A stretch of 64,000 nucleotides of DNA, from positions 186,001-250,000 of the forward strand of contig NZ_JAJLQZ010000007.1 in assembly GCF_020991375.1 (NCBI RefSeq). Direction: 5' to 3'. Within the stretch, counting starts at the first letter, position 1; every line of letters begins with the position of its first letter. The stretch is from Glycomyces amatae (GTDB taxonomy: Bacteria > Actinomycetota > Actinomycetes > Mycobacteriales > Micromonosporaceae). The notes under the pieces are model-generated. The model made no database searches and had not been told where the DNA came from. It saw nothing but the letters and a program-made list of their open reading frames with translations. Below, one piece after another: positions 15,193-23,229 of this stretch. The translations under genes were made by a program, and so were the position numbers.

Positions 15193-15267
15193 TGGTGGGT
15201 GCTACAGGGATCGAACCTGTGACCACCTCCTTGTAAGGGAGGTGCTCTACCGCTGAGCTAAGCACCC
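15193..15267 (-). tRNA. tRNA-Val (anticodon TAC)
   Basis: On the minus strand, acceptor arm GGGTGCT (from 15267) pairs with AGCACCC. The D-arm is GCTC...GAGC, the anticodon loop CTTACAA is closed by CCTCC/GGAGG and reads TAC (codon GUA), and the T-loop is GGTTCGATCC. A genomically encoded CCA follows the discriminator base at 15193-15195. It is a single tRNA gene, separate from the cluster at 59.2 kb. Confidence 0.95.
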
Positions 15268-15398
15268 TGGGGCGCGTTGCGGGCGCTCCGAGCCTGAGAA
15301 AGGGTACCTGAACGGGGGCTTGGGCGCGAGTGCAGGGTCTCGCGGCTGAGCTGGGGCGGCGCGGGAATTCAGGTGAAGCTTCAAGTGTTCGCAGTGGG

Positions 15399-16115
15399 GT
15401 GACGAAACTTCGAGTCGACATCTGGTCCGACATCGCCTGCCCGTGGTGCTACGTGGGGAAGGCCCGCTTCGACAAGGCCGTGGAGGGCCTGGAGGGGAAG
15501 GTCGACGTCGAGGTGCGGCACCGCTCCTTCGAGCTGGACCCGCACCGCGACCCCTCCGACGTCGTCCCGGTGGTGCCCATGATCGCCCAGAAGTACGGCA
15601 TCAGCACCGCCCAGGCCCAGGCCAACGAGTACAAGCTCGGCGACCTCGCGAAGCTCGAGGGCCTGGAGTACCGGACCGAGGGCCGCGACCACGGCAACAC
15701 CCTCGACCTGCACCGGCTGCTGCACCTGGCTTCGGAGCGGGGCCTCGAGGCCGAGGTCTGGCGGGCCTTCTACGCCGCGAACTTCGCCGAGGAGGCCTCG
15801 GTCTACGGGCGCGAGCGCCTCGTCGAGGTCGCGGTGGGCGCCGGGCTCGACCGCGCCGAGGTCCTCGCGGTGCTGGACGACCCCGAGGCCTACCGCGAGG
15901 CCGTCCGCGCCGACGAGGCCGAGGCCGCCGCGCTGGGGGCCACCGGCGTCCCCTTCTTCGTCATCGACGAGAAGTACGGCGTCTCCGGCGCCCAGCCCAC
16001 TGCGTTGTTCACTGAAGTCCTCGAAAAGGCTTGGGGCGAAAAGAAACCGACCCTCACCACCATCGACGGCACCGAGGGCGGGGAGGCCTGCGGGCCCGAC
16101 GGCTGCCCGATCTGA
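15399..16115 (+). CDS. DsbA-family thiol oxidoreductase (FrnE-like)
   Basis: A 238-residue thioredoxin-fold protein with helical insertion. It opens with VTKLRVDIWSDIACPWCYVGK, with the active-site CPWC at about residues 15-18, and closes with the cis-Pro region GATGVPFFVIDEKYGVSGAQP. This arrangement is typical of the cytoplasmic FrnE/DsbA-like family; no signal peptide is present. Further cysteines occur in the C-terminal GGEACGPDGCPI, as in FrnE-type proteins implicated in oxidative-stress tolerance. The GTG at 15399 was chosen because it begins the conserved strand; the extension upstream to 15330 is not conserved-looking. Confidence 0.85.
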   Translation: MTKLRVDIWSDIACPWCYVGKARFDKAVEGLEGKVDVEVRHRSFELDPHRDPSDVVPVVPMIAQKYGISTAQAQANEYKLGDLAKLEGLEYRTEGRDHGNTLDLHRLLHLASERGLEAEVWRAFYAANFAEEASVYGRERLVEVAVGAGLDRAEVLAVLDDPEAYREAVRADEAEAAALGATGVPFFVIDEKYGVSGAQPTALFTEVLEKAWGEKKPTLTTIDGTEGGEACGPDGCPI

Positions 16116-16187
16116 GTCAAACCCTCACGAGCGGGCAACGCCGGGAATATCCTGAGGCGAATTCCGCTCAACGAGGAGGCGATAGCC

Positions 16188-17354
16188 ATGCCGATGGACC
16201 GCGAGACGCAACTGAGGCTGGTGAACCTGCGCGACGAAGCCGGCGTGCTCTCGCTCTACGTCAACGCCGACCCCCGGCAGGAAGGTTCGACACCGCCCTG
16301 GAAGACCCGGCTCGACCAGGGCCTGAAGCAGCTCCTCGAGGCCGTCGACAACGGGACCCGGTCCCTGCTCGGCCGGCGCGTCGAGGAGATGAAGCTCGAC
16401 CTCGAGCAGCTGGTGCGGCCCGGCGCCCCCGGGATCGGCCGCGCCCTCTTCACGGCCCTCGCCACCGGCGAGACCTACACCGTCGAGATGCAGACCCCCC
16501 TGGTCGACCGCGTCGCCCTCGCCCCCCGCTCCCACATCGTCCCGATGCTCGGCGCCTGGGCCGAGGGCTCCCCGGTCGGCGTCGCCGTCGTCGACGGCAA
16601 GGGGCTGCGGCTCCTCGACAGCCGCTTCGGCCGGTGCGAGGAGGTCTCCGGGCTCTCCTTCTCGCTGGACACCGCCGAATGGCGGGTCATGAAGGGCCCC
16701 GCCGCCGTCCGCAGCGCCTACGGCAGCCGGGACGGTTTCATCTCCTCGAACCAGCAGGACTTGTTCGACTACCGGGTCGCCGAGCACCTCCAGAAGTTCC
16801 TCGCCGCCGCCCACTCCACACTGGAGGAGCACGTGAGGGCCTTCGGCTGGGAGCTCCTGGTGGTCACCGGCGAGCCCGAGCTGGTCGAGGCCGCGTCGAA
16901 GTCGCTGGGCAACGGCCTGAAGGCCGACGTCGTGGCCTCGCAGCTGGTCCTCAGCCAGTCCACGCCCGCCCAGATCCAGCAGGCCCTCGCGCCCGAGATC
17001 GCGGCCGCCAGGCGCGAGCGCGATGAGCGCCTCGTCGCCGACTTCGCCGAGTCGCCGCGCAAGACCGCCGCCGGTTCGGAGGCGGTGCTCGACGCGCTCC
17101 AGGGCGGGCGGGTCGACCGCCTGCTCATCGAGCGCGACTCGGTGTGGAGCGGCCGCCGCATCCCGGCCGGCGCGGTCCTCGCCGACGCCATCGCGCCCGG
17201 CGAACCGGAGGTCGCCGCGGCCGTGGCGGACGCCCAGCTCGGCGAGGCGATGATCGAGATGGCGCTGGCCTCGGACGCCCGGGTGTCGATCCTCAGCGAC
17301 GGCACGTGCCTGGACGAGGAGGCCGGGGGCGTGGGGGCGTTCCTGCGGTGGTGA
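16188..17354 (+). CDS. aeRF1-like (baeRF-type) release-factor-related protein
   Basis: A 388-residue protein resembling the bacterial homologues of archaeal/eukaryotic release factor 1 and pelota. The opening 'LRDEAGVLSLYVNADPRQEG', the central strand pattern 'GVAVVDGKGLRLLDSRFGRCEEV', and a C-terminal eL30e-like domain ('VDRLLIERDSVWSGRRIPAGAVLADAI') fit that group. These proteins are thought to act on ribosome-bound peptidyl-tRNA, perhaps in ribosome rescue. The exact subfamily cannot be fixed by eye, and a GGQ motif is not seen. The ATG at 16188 has GAGGAGG about 10 nt upstream. It appears to be a single-gene unit, followed 20 bp later by an iron box. Confidence 0.65.
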   Translation: MPMDRETQLRLVNLRDEAGVLSLYVNADPRQEGSTPPWKTRLDQGLKQLLEAVDNGTRSLLGRRVEEMKLDLEQLVRPGAPGIGRALFTALATGETYTVEMQTPLVDRVALAPRSHIVPMLGAWAEGSPVGVAVVDGKGLRLLDSRFGRCEEVSGLSFSLDTAEWRVMKGPAAVRSAYGSRDGFISSNQQDLFDYRVAEHLQKFLAAAHSTLEEHVRAFGWELLVVTGEPELVEAASKSLGNGLKADVVASQLVLSQSTPAQIQQALAPEIAAARRERDERLVADFAESPRKTAAGSEAVLDALQGGRVDRLLIERDSVWSGRRIPAGAVLADAIAPGEPEVAAAVADAQLGEAMIEMALASDARVSILSDGTCLDEEAGGVGAFLRW

Positions 17355-17374
17355 GCCACCGCTTGAGCGTGAAG

Positions 17375-17393
17375 TTAGGTTATGCTAACCTTT
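17375..17393 (+). promoter_or_regulatory. DtxR/IdeR-type iron box
   Basis: The 19-bp sequence TTAGGTTATGCTAACCTTT matches the iron-box consensus at about 17 of 19 positions and is an almost perfect palindrome. TTGAGC (17363-17368) and TAACCT (17386-17391) form a plausible 17-bp-spaced promoter within it, starting transcription near 17398. Iron-loaded DtxR/IdeR should repress it. No coding start follows before the hairpin at 17412. Confidence 0.8.
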
Positions 17394-17411
17394 CTTCGGC
17401 AGTACGATTCA

Positions 17412-17441
17412 GGGCCGCGGGCTACTCACCTCCCGCGGCCC
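17412..17441 (+). terminator. Strong hairpin just downstream of the iron box
   Basis: GGGCCGCGGG (17412-17421) and CCCGCGGCCC (17432-17441) form a perfect 10-bp GC stem with a 10-nt loop. It begins about 14 nt after the predicted transcription start, so it is either the body/terminator of a small iron-regulated RNA or an attenuator in the leader of the monooxygenase gene at 17568. Confidence 0.55.
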
Positions 17442-17517
17442 TGAGGCCTTTCCGGGCCTTGGTCTCCGTCACATTCGGTCGCAGGACTTCCCTTCGCGCG
17501 AAATTCACCGTACATTG

Positions 17518-17537
17518 AATTCATCAAGTGATGAATT
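17518..17537 (+). promoter_or_regulatory. Operator of the flavin monooxygenase gene
   Basis: AATTCATCA (17518-17526) and TGATGAATT (17529-17537) form a perfect inverted repeat around AG. It overlaps a likely promoter, TTGAAT (17515-17520) with 16-bp spacing to TATTCG (17537-17542). The shape suits a MarR- or TetR-type repressor. No regulator gene is adjacent, so the factor is encoded elsewhere. Confidence 0.65.
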
Positions 17538-17567
17538 ATTCGCCTCGGCCACTCCAGGGAGACCACC

Positions 17568-18983
17568 ATGTCGGACCAGCAAGCCGAAGTCGTCATCGTC
17601 GGCGCCGGGCCCACCGGCCTCATGCTCGCCGGCGACCTCGCCGAAGCGGGCGTCGAGACGCTCGTGCTCGAGAAGCGCGGCGCCGGGATCTCGAACCTCT
17701 CCCGCGCCTTCGGCGTCCACGCCCGCACCATGGAGATGTTCGACGCCCGCGGCATCGCCGAGGAGCTCCTGTCCCGCGGCGGCGCGCGGCTGCCCGGGAT
17801 CCGCCTGTTCAACCGGGTCTCGCTCCACCTCGCCGAACTCGAGACCCGCTTCCCCTACCTGCTCATGGCCCCGCAGTACGACGTCGAGCGGGTCCTGCTG
17901 CGCCGCGCGACCGACGCCGGCGCCCGAATCCGCTACGACTGCGCGGTCACCGATGTCGAGCAGGCCGACGGACGCGTCGCCCTCACCACCGGCCGGGGCC
18001 GCTTCACCGCGGCCTACGCGGTCGCCGCCGACGGCGTCGGCTCCGGCGTGCGCAAGGCCATCGGGATGCCCTACCCCGGCGAATCGGTCCTCGAGTCGAT
18101 CATGCTCGCCGACGTGCGACTCGCCGAGCCGCCCGCCGAGAGCCCCGCGATCCACGGCGTCAACGGCGCCTTCTGCTTCGTGGCCGACTTCGGCGACGGG
18201 TACTGGCGCGTCTTCGCGTGGAACAGCGCCGACCAGCGCGGCGACGACGAGCCGGTCGAACTCGACGAGCTCAAGGAGGCGGCGCGCCTGGCGTTCGGCA
18301 CCGACTTCGGCATGCGCGACCCGCGCTGGATCTCCCGCTTCCACTCCGACGAGCGCCAGGTCCCCGAATACCGCGACGGCAACGTCTTCCTCGCCGGCGA
18401 CGCCGCGCACTGCCACTCGCCCGCGGGCGGCCAGGGCATGAACACCGGCATCCAGGACGCCGCGAACCTGTCCTGGAAGCTCGCCGCGGTCCTGCGCGGC
18501 GCCGACCCGGCCCTGCTCGACACCTACCACGCCGAGCGCCACCCCGTCGGCAAGGCCGTCCTGCGCTCCAGCGGCGCGATGATCCGCCTCGCCGCCGAGC
18601 GCTCGAAGCTCAAGGCCGCCATCGGCGGCCTGGCCGCCGCTGCCGCCCTGAGCGTCAAGCCGATCGAGCGCAAGGCCATGGGCATGATCAGCGGCGTGGG
18701 CATCCACTACGGACACGGGAAGGACGAGGACGCGCTCGTCGGCACGCGCGCCCGGGACACCGCCCTCGCCGACGGCACCCGCCTCTACGAGGCCCTGCGC
18801 CGCGGGCGGTTCGTCGTCCTCGACAGCGCCGAGGCGGCCCCGGCCGCCGCCGTGGGCGCGGCCTCGGCCGCCCCCGACGGCCTCGCCAGGGTCGTCCGCC
18901 CCGACGGCTACATCGGCTGGGCCGGCCCCGACGACCCCGCGGCGATCCGCGACTACCTGGAGACCCGCACGGGCGAACGCTGA
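17568..18983 (+). CDS. FAD-dependent aromatic monooxygenase (PheA/TfdB family)
   Basis: A 471-residue class A flavoprotein hydroxylase. The FAD-binding GAGPTGLMLAGDLAEAG is at residues 12-28, the DG motif is VAADGVGSGVRKAIG, and the second FAD motif is VFLAGDAAHCHSPAGGQGMNTGIQDAANLSWKL. A C-terminal thioredoxin-like segment (RFVVLDSAEA...) is short. Such enzymes hydroxylate phenols, polyketides or rifamycins with NADPH and O2. The substrate is unknown, and no pathway genes are adjacent. The start has GGGAGA at 17558-17563. A repressor-type palindrome sits in its promoter and an iron box lies 175 bp upstream. Confidence 0.85.
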   Translation: MSDQQAEVVIVGAGPTGLMLAGDLAEAGVETLVLEKRGAGISNLSRAFGVHARTMEMFDARGIAEELLSRGGARLPGIRLFNRVSLHLAELETRFPYLLMAPQYDVERVLLRRATDAGARIRYDCAVTDVEQADGRVALTTGRGRFTAAYAVAADGVGSGVRKAIGMPYPGESVLESIMLADVRLAEPPAESPAIHGVNGAFCFVADFGDGYWRVFAWNSADQRGDDEPVELDELKEAARLAFGTDFGMRDPRWISRFHSDERQVPEYRDGNVFLAGDAAHCHSPAGGQGMNTGIQDAANLSWKLAAVLRGADPALLDTYHAERHPVGKAVLRSSGAMIRLAAERSKLKAAIGGLAAAAALSVKPIERKAMGMISGVGIHYGHGKDEDALVGTRARDTALADGTRLYEALRRGRFVVLDSAEAAPAAAVGAASAAPDGLARVVRPDGYIGWAGPDDPAAIRDYLETRTGER

Positions 18984-19186
18984 ACACCACCACCACGGCG
19001 GCGGGCTCCGGCCCGCCGTCCCTCAAGGGCCCCAACCGCATCGCCGCCTGCTTCAGTGCGCGTCCGGGGCGGGCGCCCGCGCCCCGCGCGAATTCACCCG
19101 GGGTTCACGGCGTGTCGGTTGTCCGAAGGCGGCTTTTGTCGTGAACTTGCTTTCCACCCGGTTTCCTCCTTCGGTATAGAGGTTTC

Positions 19187-20101
19187 ATGTCAAACGTCCT
19201 CAGTCGACGCAACGTCCTCGGCGCGGGCCTCGCGGCCGGTGCCACCGCCATCGCCACCGGAGCCCTCTCCGGCACCGCGCACGCCCAGGAGACCCTCGGC
19301 GGGCCGCTCATCGGCGCCCCCCGAGGCGACCAGCTCCACCTGCTCACCTTCAACATCCGCTACGAGGGCGGCGACGCCTCCCCGCACACCTGGGACGAGC
19401 GCCGCCCGCTCGTCGCCGGGGTCCTCAAGCGCGAGAAGCCCACCGTCCTGTTCACCCAGGAGGGCCTCTACGGCCAGAACCAGGACCTCCTCGAGGACCT
19501 CGACGGCTACGACTGGATCCACCTCGGCCGCCTCGGCGGCTCCAGGAGCGAGGCCACCGCCGTCTTCTGGAACGCCAAGCGCCTCAAGGCCCTCGAGTAC
19601 GACCACCAGTGGCTCTCCGACACCCCGCTGCTCATCGGCTCCAAGGGCTGGGGCAACAACGTGGTCCGGATGCTCACCTGGGTCCGCTTCGCCGACCTGC
19701 GCACCGGCAGGGAGTTCTACGTCGTCAACAACCACTTCGACCACCAGTCCGAGGAGTCCCGCCAGAAGGGCGCGCAGATGAACCTCGACGTCATCGAGCC
19801 CTGGACGGCGCCGGTGATCCTCGCCGGGGACTTCAACAACACCCCCGACACGCCGATCTACCAGATCTTCGCCGACGGCGGCCTCGTCGACACCCTCATC
19901 GAGGCCGAGGAGCAGGTCACGCCCGTCTACGGCAGCTGGAACGGCTGGGACCCCGTCCCCACCGAGGCGGAGCGGCGCATCGACTGGATCCTGTCCACCC
20001 CGGACGTCCGGACCCTCAAGGCCGGGGTCAACACGTACGCCGAGGACGGCCTGACGCCCTCGGACCACTGGCCGGTCCAGGCCCTCGTCGAGCTCCCGTA
20101 G
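19187..20101 (+). CDS. Secreted (Tat) endonuclease/exonuclease/phosphatase-family hydrolase
   Basis: A 304-residue EEP-superfamily protein with a twin-arginine signal: SRRNVLGAGLAAGATAIATG and a likely cleavage at AHA-Q near residue 35. Catalytic landmarks are LTFNIRYEGG (Asn), FTQEG (metal-binding Glu), VNNHFDHQS, LAGDFNNTPD and SDHWPVQA (terminal Asp-His). The family includes DNases, sphingomyelinases and phosphodiesterases; the specificity here is unknown. The very similar gene that follows encodes a version without a signal peptide, so a local duplication and change of location are likely. Confidence 0.85.
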   Translation: MSNVLSRRNVLGAGLAAGATAIATGALSGTAHAQETLGGPLIGAPRGDQLHLLTFNIRYEGGDASPHTWDERRPLVAGVLKREKPTVLFTQEGLYGQNQDLLEDLDGYDWIHLGRLGGSRSEATAVFWNAKRLKALEYDHQWLSDTPLLIGSKGWGNNVVRMLTWVRFADLRTGREFYVVNNHFDHQSEESRQKGAQMNLDVIEPWTAPVILAGDFNNTPDTPIYQIFADGGLVDTLIEAEEQVTPVYGSWNGWDPVPTEAERRIDWILSTPDVRTLKAGVNTYAEDGLTPSDHWPVQALVELP

Positions 20102-20205
20102 CCCGCCGGGCGGCGATGCCCCTGCACGTTCGAGCGGCGAGGCCCCTGTGCATTTTGGTCGGCAAAGCCGAGCGGGACGGCGGACCCGGGTCTAACCTCG
20201 CGTTT

Positions 20206-21054
20206 GTGAGCCAGACTGCGACCGCCGTCCCCGACCTGCCGCTCATCGGCCCGGTCGAACCCCCGTTCGTCCAGGTCATGACCTACAACCTCAAGTCGGC
20301 CTCTGGCCGGGCCCCGCACTCGTGGTGGAAGCGCCGCCCCCTCGTGGAGGCCGTGCTCCGCGCCGAGCAGCCCACCGTCCTGTGCACCCAGGAGGGCCGG
20401 TTCCGCCAGCTCGTCGAGTTGCGCGAGGAGCTCGACGGCTACGACTGGATCCACCTCGGACGCGGCGGCGGCTCCCGCTCGGAGTCCACCGCGATCCTCT
20501 GGGACGCTTCGCGCCTGGCCCCGATGGAGTACGACCACGTGTGGCTCTCCCGGCGCCCCAGGGTGATCGGCTCGCGCGCCTGGGGCGCGGGCACGGTCCG
20601 GATGCTCACCTGGGTCCGCTTCGAGGACAAGGCCACCGGCAAGGACTTCCACGTCGCGAACGTCCACCTCGACCACCGCTCCGAGAAGGCCCGCCGCAAG
20701 GGCGCCCGGATGTGCCTCGAGCTCATGCGCGGCTTCCTCGGCCCCGCCGTGCTCGCCGGGGACTTCAACAGCGGGCCCGGCGACGAGGCCCACAAGCTGC
20801 TCACCGGCGGCGGCCTGGTCGACGCCTGGAGCGCCGCCGAGGAGCGGGTCACCCCCGACTGGTCCACGTTCAACCGCTGGCGGACCCGGCCCGTCGAGGG
20901 CGGCGACCGCATCGACTGGATCCTCGCGAAGTCCGGCGGCCGCCGCCAGGAGGTGCGGGTCCACCGGGTGGGCGTGAACGCCCACAGCGAGTTCGACCTC
21001 GCGCCCTCCGACCACTGGCCCGTGCAGGCCGTGCTCACCGTCGGCCGGCGCTGA
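20206..21054 (+). CDS. Cytoplasmic paralogue of the preceding EEP-family hydrolase
   Basis: A 282-residue EEP hydrolase, closely similar to the upstream gene over its whole catalytic domain: MTYNLKSASGRAPHSWWKRRPLVEAVL, LCTQEGRF, GYDWIHLGRGGGSRSE, NVHLDHRS, LAGDFNSGPG, SDHWPVQAVL. It lacks the Tat signal. The GTG at 20206 follows the -10-like TAACCT (20193-20198) by 7 nt, which suggests a leaderless mRNA of its own. The 3' end overlaps the convergent flavoprotein gene by 20 bp. The active-site set looks complete, so it should be an active phosphoesterase or nuclease of unknown substrate. Confidence 0.83.
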   Translation: MSQTATAVPDLPLIGPVEPPFVQVMTYNLKSASGRAPHSWWKRRPLVEAVLRAEQPTVLCTQEGRFRQLVELREELDGYDWIHLGRGGGSRSESTAILWDASRLAPMEYDHVWLSRRPRVIGSRAWGAGTVRMLTWVRFEDKATGKDFHVANVHLDHRSEKARRKGARMCLELMRGFLGPAVLAGDFNSGPGDEAHKLLTGGGLVDAWSAAEERVTPDWSTFNRWRTRPVEGGDRIDWILAKSGGRRQEVRVHRVGVNAHSEFDLAPSDHWPVQAVLTVGRR

Positions 21055-22114
21055 CCGGATCGTCCCTCTTCAGCAGCTCCCGGATCTCGCGGACGGCCGC
21101 GCGCCCGGCGCGGTTCGCGCCCACGGTGCTCGCCGAGGGCCCGTAGCCGACCAGGTGGACGCGGGGATCGGCCGCGACGCGGGTGCCGTCCATGACGATC
21201 CCGCCGCCGGGCCCGCGCAGCCGCAGCGGCGCGAGGTGGTCGAGCGAGGCCCGGAACCCCGTGGCCCACAGGATCGCGTCTACGGATGCGAACCGGCCGT
21301 CGTCCCAGCGCAGGCCTCCGGGCTCGATGCGGTCGAACACCGGCAGCCGCTCCAGGACCCCCGCCTCCCGCGCCGCCCGGATCTGCGGCGTCTGCGGGAT
21401 CCCGGTGACGCTGATGACCGACTGCGGGCGCAGTCCCCTGCGGACGCGCTCCTCGACCATGGCGACGGCCTCGCGGCCGCGGTCGGGGTTGAACTCGCCG
21501 TCGCGCCACTGCGGAGGGCGGCGGGTGACCCACGCGGTCGCGGCGGCGAACGGGTGGATCTCCATCAGGTGCTGGATCGCGGAGATGCCGCCGCCGACCA
21601 CGGCGACGCGCTCGCCCGCGAACTCCCGCGGGCCCCGGTACTGCGCGGTGTGGAGCTGGCGGCCCGCGAAGGACTCCTGGCCGCTGTAGCGAGGCCAGAA
21701 GGGGCGCTCCCAGGTGCCGGTGGCGTTGACGAGCGCCTTGGCGACCCATGCGCCGCGGTCGGTGCCGACCTCGAGGCGCCCGTCCGGCAGGGACCGGACG
21801 GAGCGGACCGAGACGGGCCGCTGGACGCGCAGGTCGAACTCGCGCTCGTAGGCGGCGAAGTAGTCCGAGATGACCCCGGCGACGGGTGTGGACGCCTCGG
21901 GCTCGGGCACGGCCATCCCGGGGAGCTGGTAGACGCCGTTGACCGTGGCGAAGGTGAGGGTGGGCCAGCGGAACTGCCACGCGCCGCCCGCGTGCGGGGC
22001 GTGGTCGAGGACGGCGAACCCGGTCCCGGGCTCGTAGAAGCGGCGCAGGTGGTACGCGGCCGCGAGACCGGCCTGACCGGCGCCGACGACCACGACTTCC
22101 ACTTCGCGCACCAT
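21035..22114 (-). CDS. FAD/NAD(P)-binding flavoprotein monooxygenase-like protein (CzcO type)
   Basis: A 359-residue flavoprotein. The N-terminal FAD fingerprint is VVVGAGQAGLAAAYHLRR, a second NAD(P)-binding motif is VAVVGGGISAIQHLMEI, and the C-terminal ILWATGFRASLDHL is typical of flavin monooxygenases and the CzcO/YhiN-like group annotated as 'flavoprotein involved in K+ transport'. It is cytoplasmic. Its substrate is unknown. The ATG at 22114 starts the first beta-strand; no strong ribosome-binding site is seen. Its end overlaps the EEP gene convergently. Confidence 0.8.
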   Translation of the reverse strand: MVREVEVVVVGAGQAGLAAAYHLRRFYEPGTGFAVLDHAPHAGGAWQFRWPTLTFATVNGVYQLPGMAVPEPEASTPVAGVISDYFAAYEREFDLRVQRPVSVRSVRSLPDGRLEVGTDRGAWVAKALVNATGTWERPFWPRYSGQESFAGRQLHTAQYRGPREFAGERVAVVGGGISAIQHLMEIHPFAAATAWVTRRPPQWRDGEFNPDRGREAVAMVEERVRRGLRPQSVISVTGIPQTPQIRAAREAGVLERLPVFDRIEPGGLRWDDGRFASVDAILWATGFRASLDHLAPLRLRGPGGGIVMDGTRVAADPRVHLVGYGPSASTVGANRAGRAAVREIRELLKRDDPVSAGRR

Positions 22115-22182
22115 GCCGGGTGCAACGGTCCCGCCGAGGCGGGGATTCCGCGAGGTGAGGCCGCTCACCGGGCCGCGGCGCC

Positions 22183-22638
22183 CTACGCCGGCGGCGGGAA
22201 CGGCGCCTTCATCGTGAACGCCTCCGCGGTCGGGCCCTTCTCGCGCAGGAGCGTCAGGCGCTTCTCGCCGTCCTGGACCGCGGGCCGCTCTCCGGCGGGC
22301 ACCCACCACAGGGCCGTGGCCGCCTCCGCGAGGTGCTCGAACCACTCGCGCCGCCGCTGGAGGAACGGCCGGTGAGCGGGACCGAACACGTAGGCCCTGA
22401 ACGCCTCCGCGTCGGTCCACACCGACATGTTCACGATGATCCACTCGTCGCCGTAGAACCGGAGCGCGGTCGCGTTCGCCCCGCCCTCGTCGATGAGGCG
22501 CCACACGAACCCCTCGGCCGCTTCGGCGGCGGCGTTGACCGCGTCGAGGTTGTCCATGAAGTCCTTCATCACCGGCGAGTCCAGGGGCGCCCGCATCCGG
22601 GCGATGTTCACCTGTGCCAGTTCGTGAGCCGCAGTCAT
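22183..22638 (-). CDS. DUF3291-like protein
   Basis: A 151-residue soluble protein with the pattern of DUF3291: HELAQVNIARMRAPLDSPVMKDFMDNLDAVNAAAEAAEGFVWRL at the start, then FYGDEWIIVNMSVWTDAEAFRAYVFGPAHRPFL and ALWWVPAGERP. The fold is expected to be a dimeric alpha-beta barrel related to antibiotic-biosynthesis-monooxygenase domains, but no activity is known. The gene is on the same strand as the flavoprotein, 68 bp upstream of it, and may be cotranscribed with it. Confidence 0.75.
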   Translation of the reverse strand: MTAAHELAQVNIARMRAPLDSPVMKDFMDNLDAVNAAAEAAEGFVWRLIDEGGANATALRFYGDEWIIVNMSVWTDAEAFRAYVFGPAHRPFLQRRREWFEHLAEAATALWWVPAGERPAVQDGEKRLTLLREKGPTAEAFTMKAPFPPPA

Positions 22639-22687
22639 GCCCCGAGCCTGCCAGCGGGCCCGGCCGCCCGTCAACGCCTGCGCCGCA

Positions 22688-22715
22688 AACCCAGTCGACC
22701 CCAGTCGACTGGGTT
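22688..22715. repeat. Inverted repeat upstream of the MntA-HepT module
   Basis: AACCCAGTCGA (22688-22698) and its exact complement TCGACTGGGTT (22705-22715) flank CCCCAG. The left part is also a direct repeat of CCCAGTCGAC (22690-22699 and 22700-22709). It could be an operator for the toxin-antitoxin promoter, a terminator (TTTT follows), or one end of the inserted module. A related palindrome lies just after hepT. Confidence 0.6.
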
Positions 22716-22809
22716 TTCCCGAACCAGGCGGGCCCGGTTCCACGCCGAGGTGCAGCTCGAGCGGAAAACGCTGCGACCCGCACGGGGCACTGCGGGTATA
22801 GTTTCGGCG

Positions 22810-23229
22810 ATGGACGACCAGCGTCGCGCCTACCGGCGGCTCAAGGAGATGGCCGGGAACGGCCGCCTCCAGTCGCTGTGCGACGAGTACGGCATCGAGC
22901 TGCTCGTGGTCTTCGGCAGTGCGGTGCGAGACTCCGGACGCCCCGCCCGCGACCTCGACCTGGCTTTCCGGCTCCGGCACGAGCCCCAGAGCCGCCTCCT
23001 CGGCTTCATCGACGCCCTCACGCAGGCCACGGGGACCGATGCCCTCGACTTCATGAACCTCGACCAGGCCGCGCCCGTGGCACGCGAACAGGCGCTCGCC
23101 TACGGCGAAGCGCTCTTCGAGCGGCGCAGGGGCGACTTCGCGCGAGCGCAGATGACCGCGATCAGCGCCCGCATGGACACCGAATGGGTTCGCGAGCTGC
23201 AGCGAAGGCAACTGACCCAATGGCAGTGA
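22810..23229 (+). CDS. mntA: MNT-type nucleotidyltransferase antitoxin MntA
   Basis: A 139-residue minimal nucleotidyltransferase. The diagnostic GS-x10-DxD motif is intact: G36-S37 ... D48-L-D50 within VVFGSAVRDSGRPARDLDLAF. In type VII systems MntA neutralises its partner by adding AMP groups to a Tyr near the HEPN active site. The next gene, which overlaps it by 10 bp, encodes exactly such a HEPN protein. TATAGT at 22797-22802 ends 7 nt before the ATG, so the mRNA is probably leaderless. Confidence 0.88.
   Translation: MDDQRRAYRRLKEMAGNGRLQSLCDEYGIELLVVFGSAVRDSGRPARDLDLAFRLRHEPQSRLLGFIDALTQATGTDALDFMNLDQAAPVAREQALAYGEALFERRRGDFARAQMTAISARMDTEWVRELQRRQLTQWQ

Noticed and set aside
17568-18983. 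Part of a secondary-metabolite gene cluster
   Set aside because: A single flavin monooxygenase with no polyketide, peptide or tailoring partners nearby does not support a cluster.
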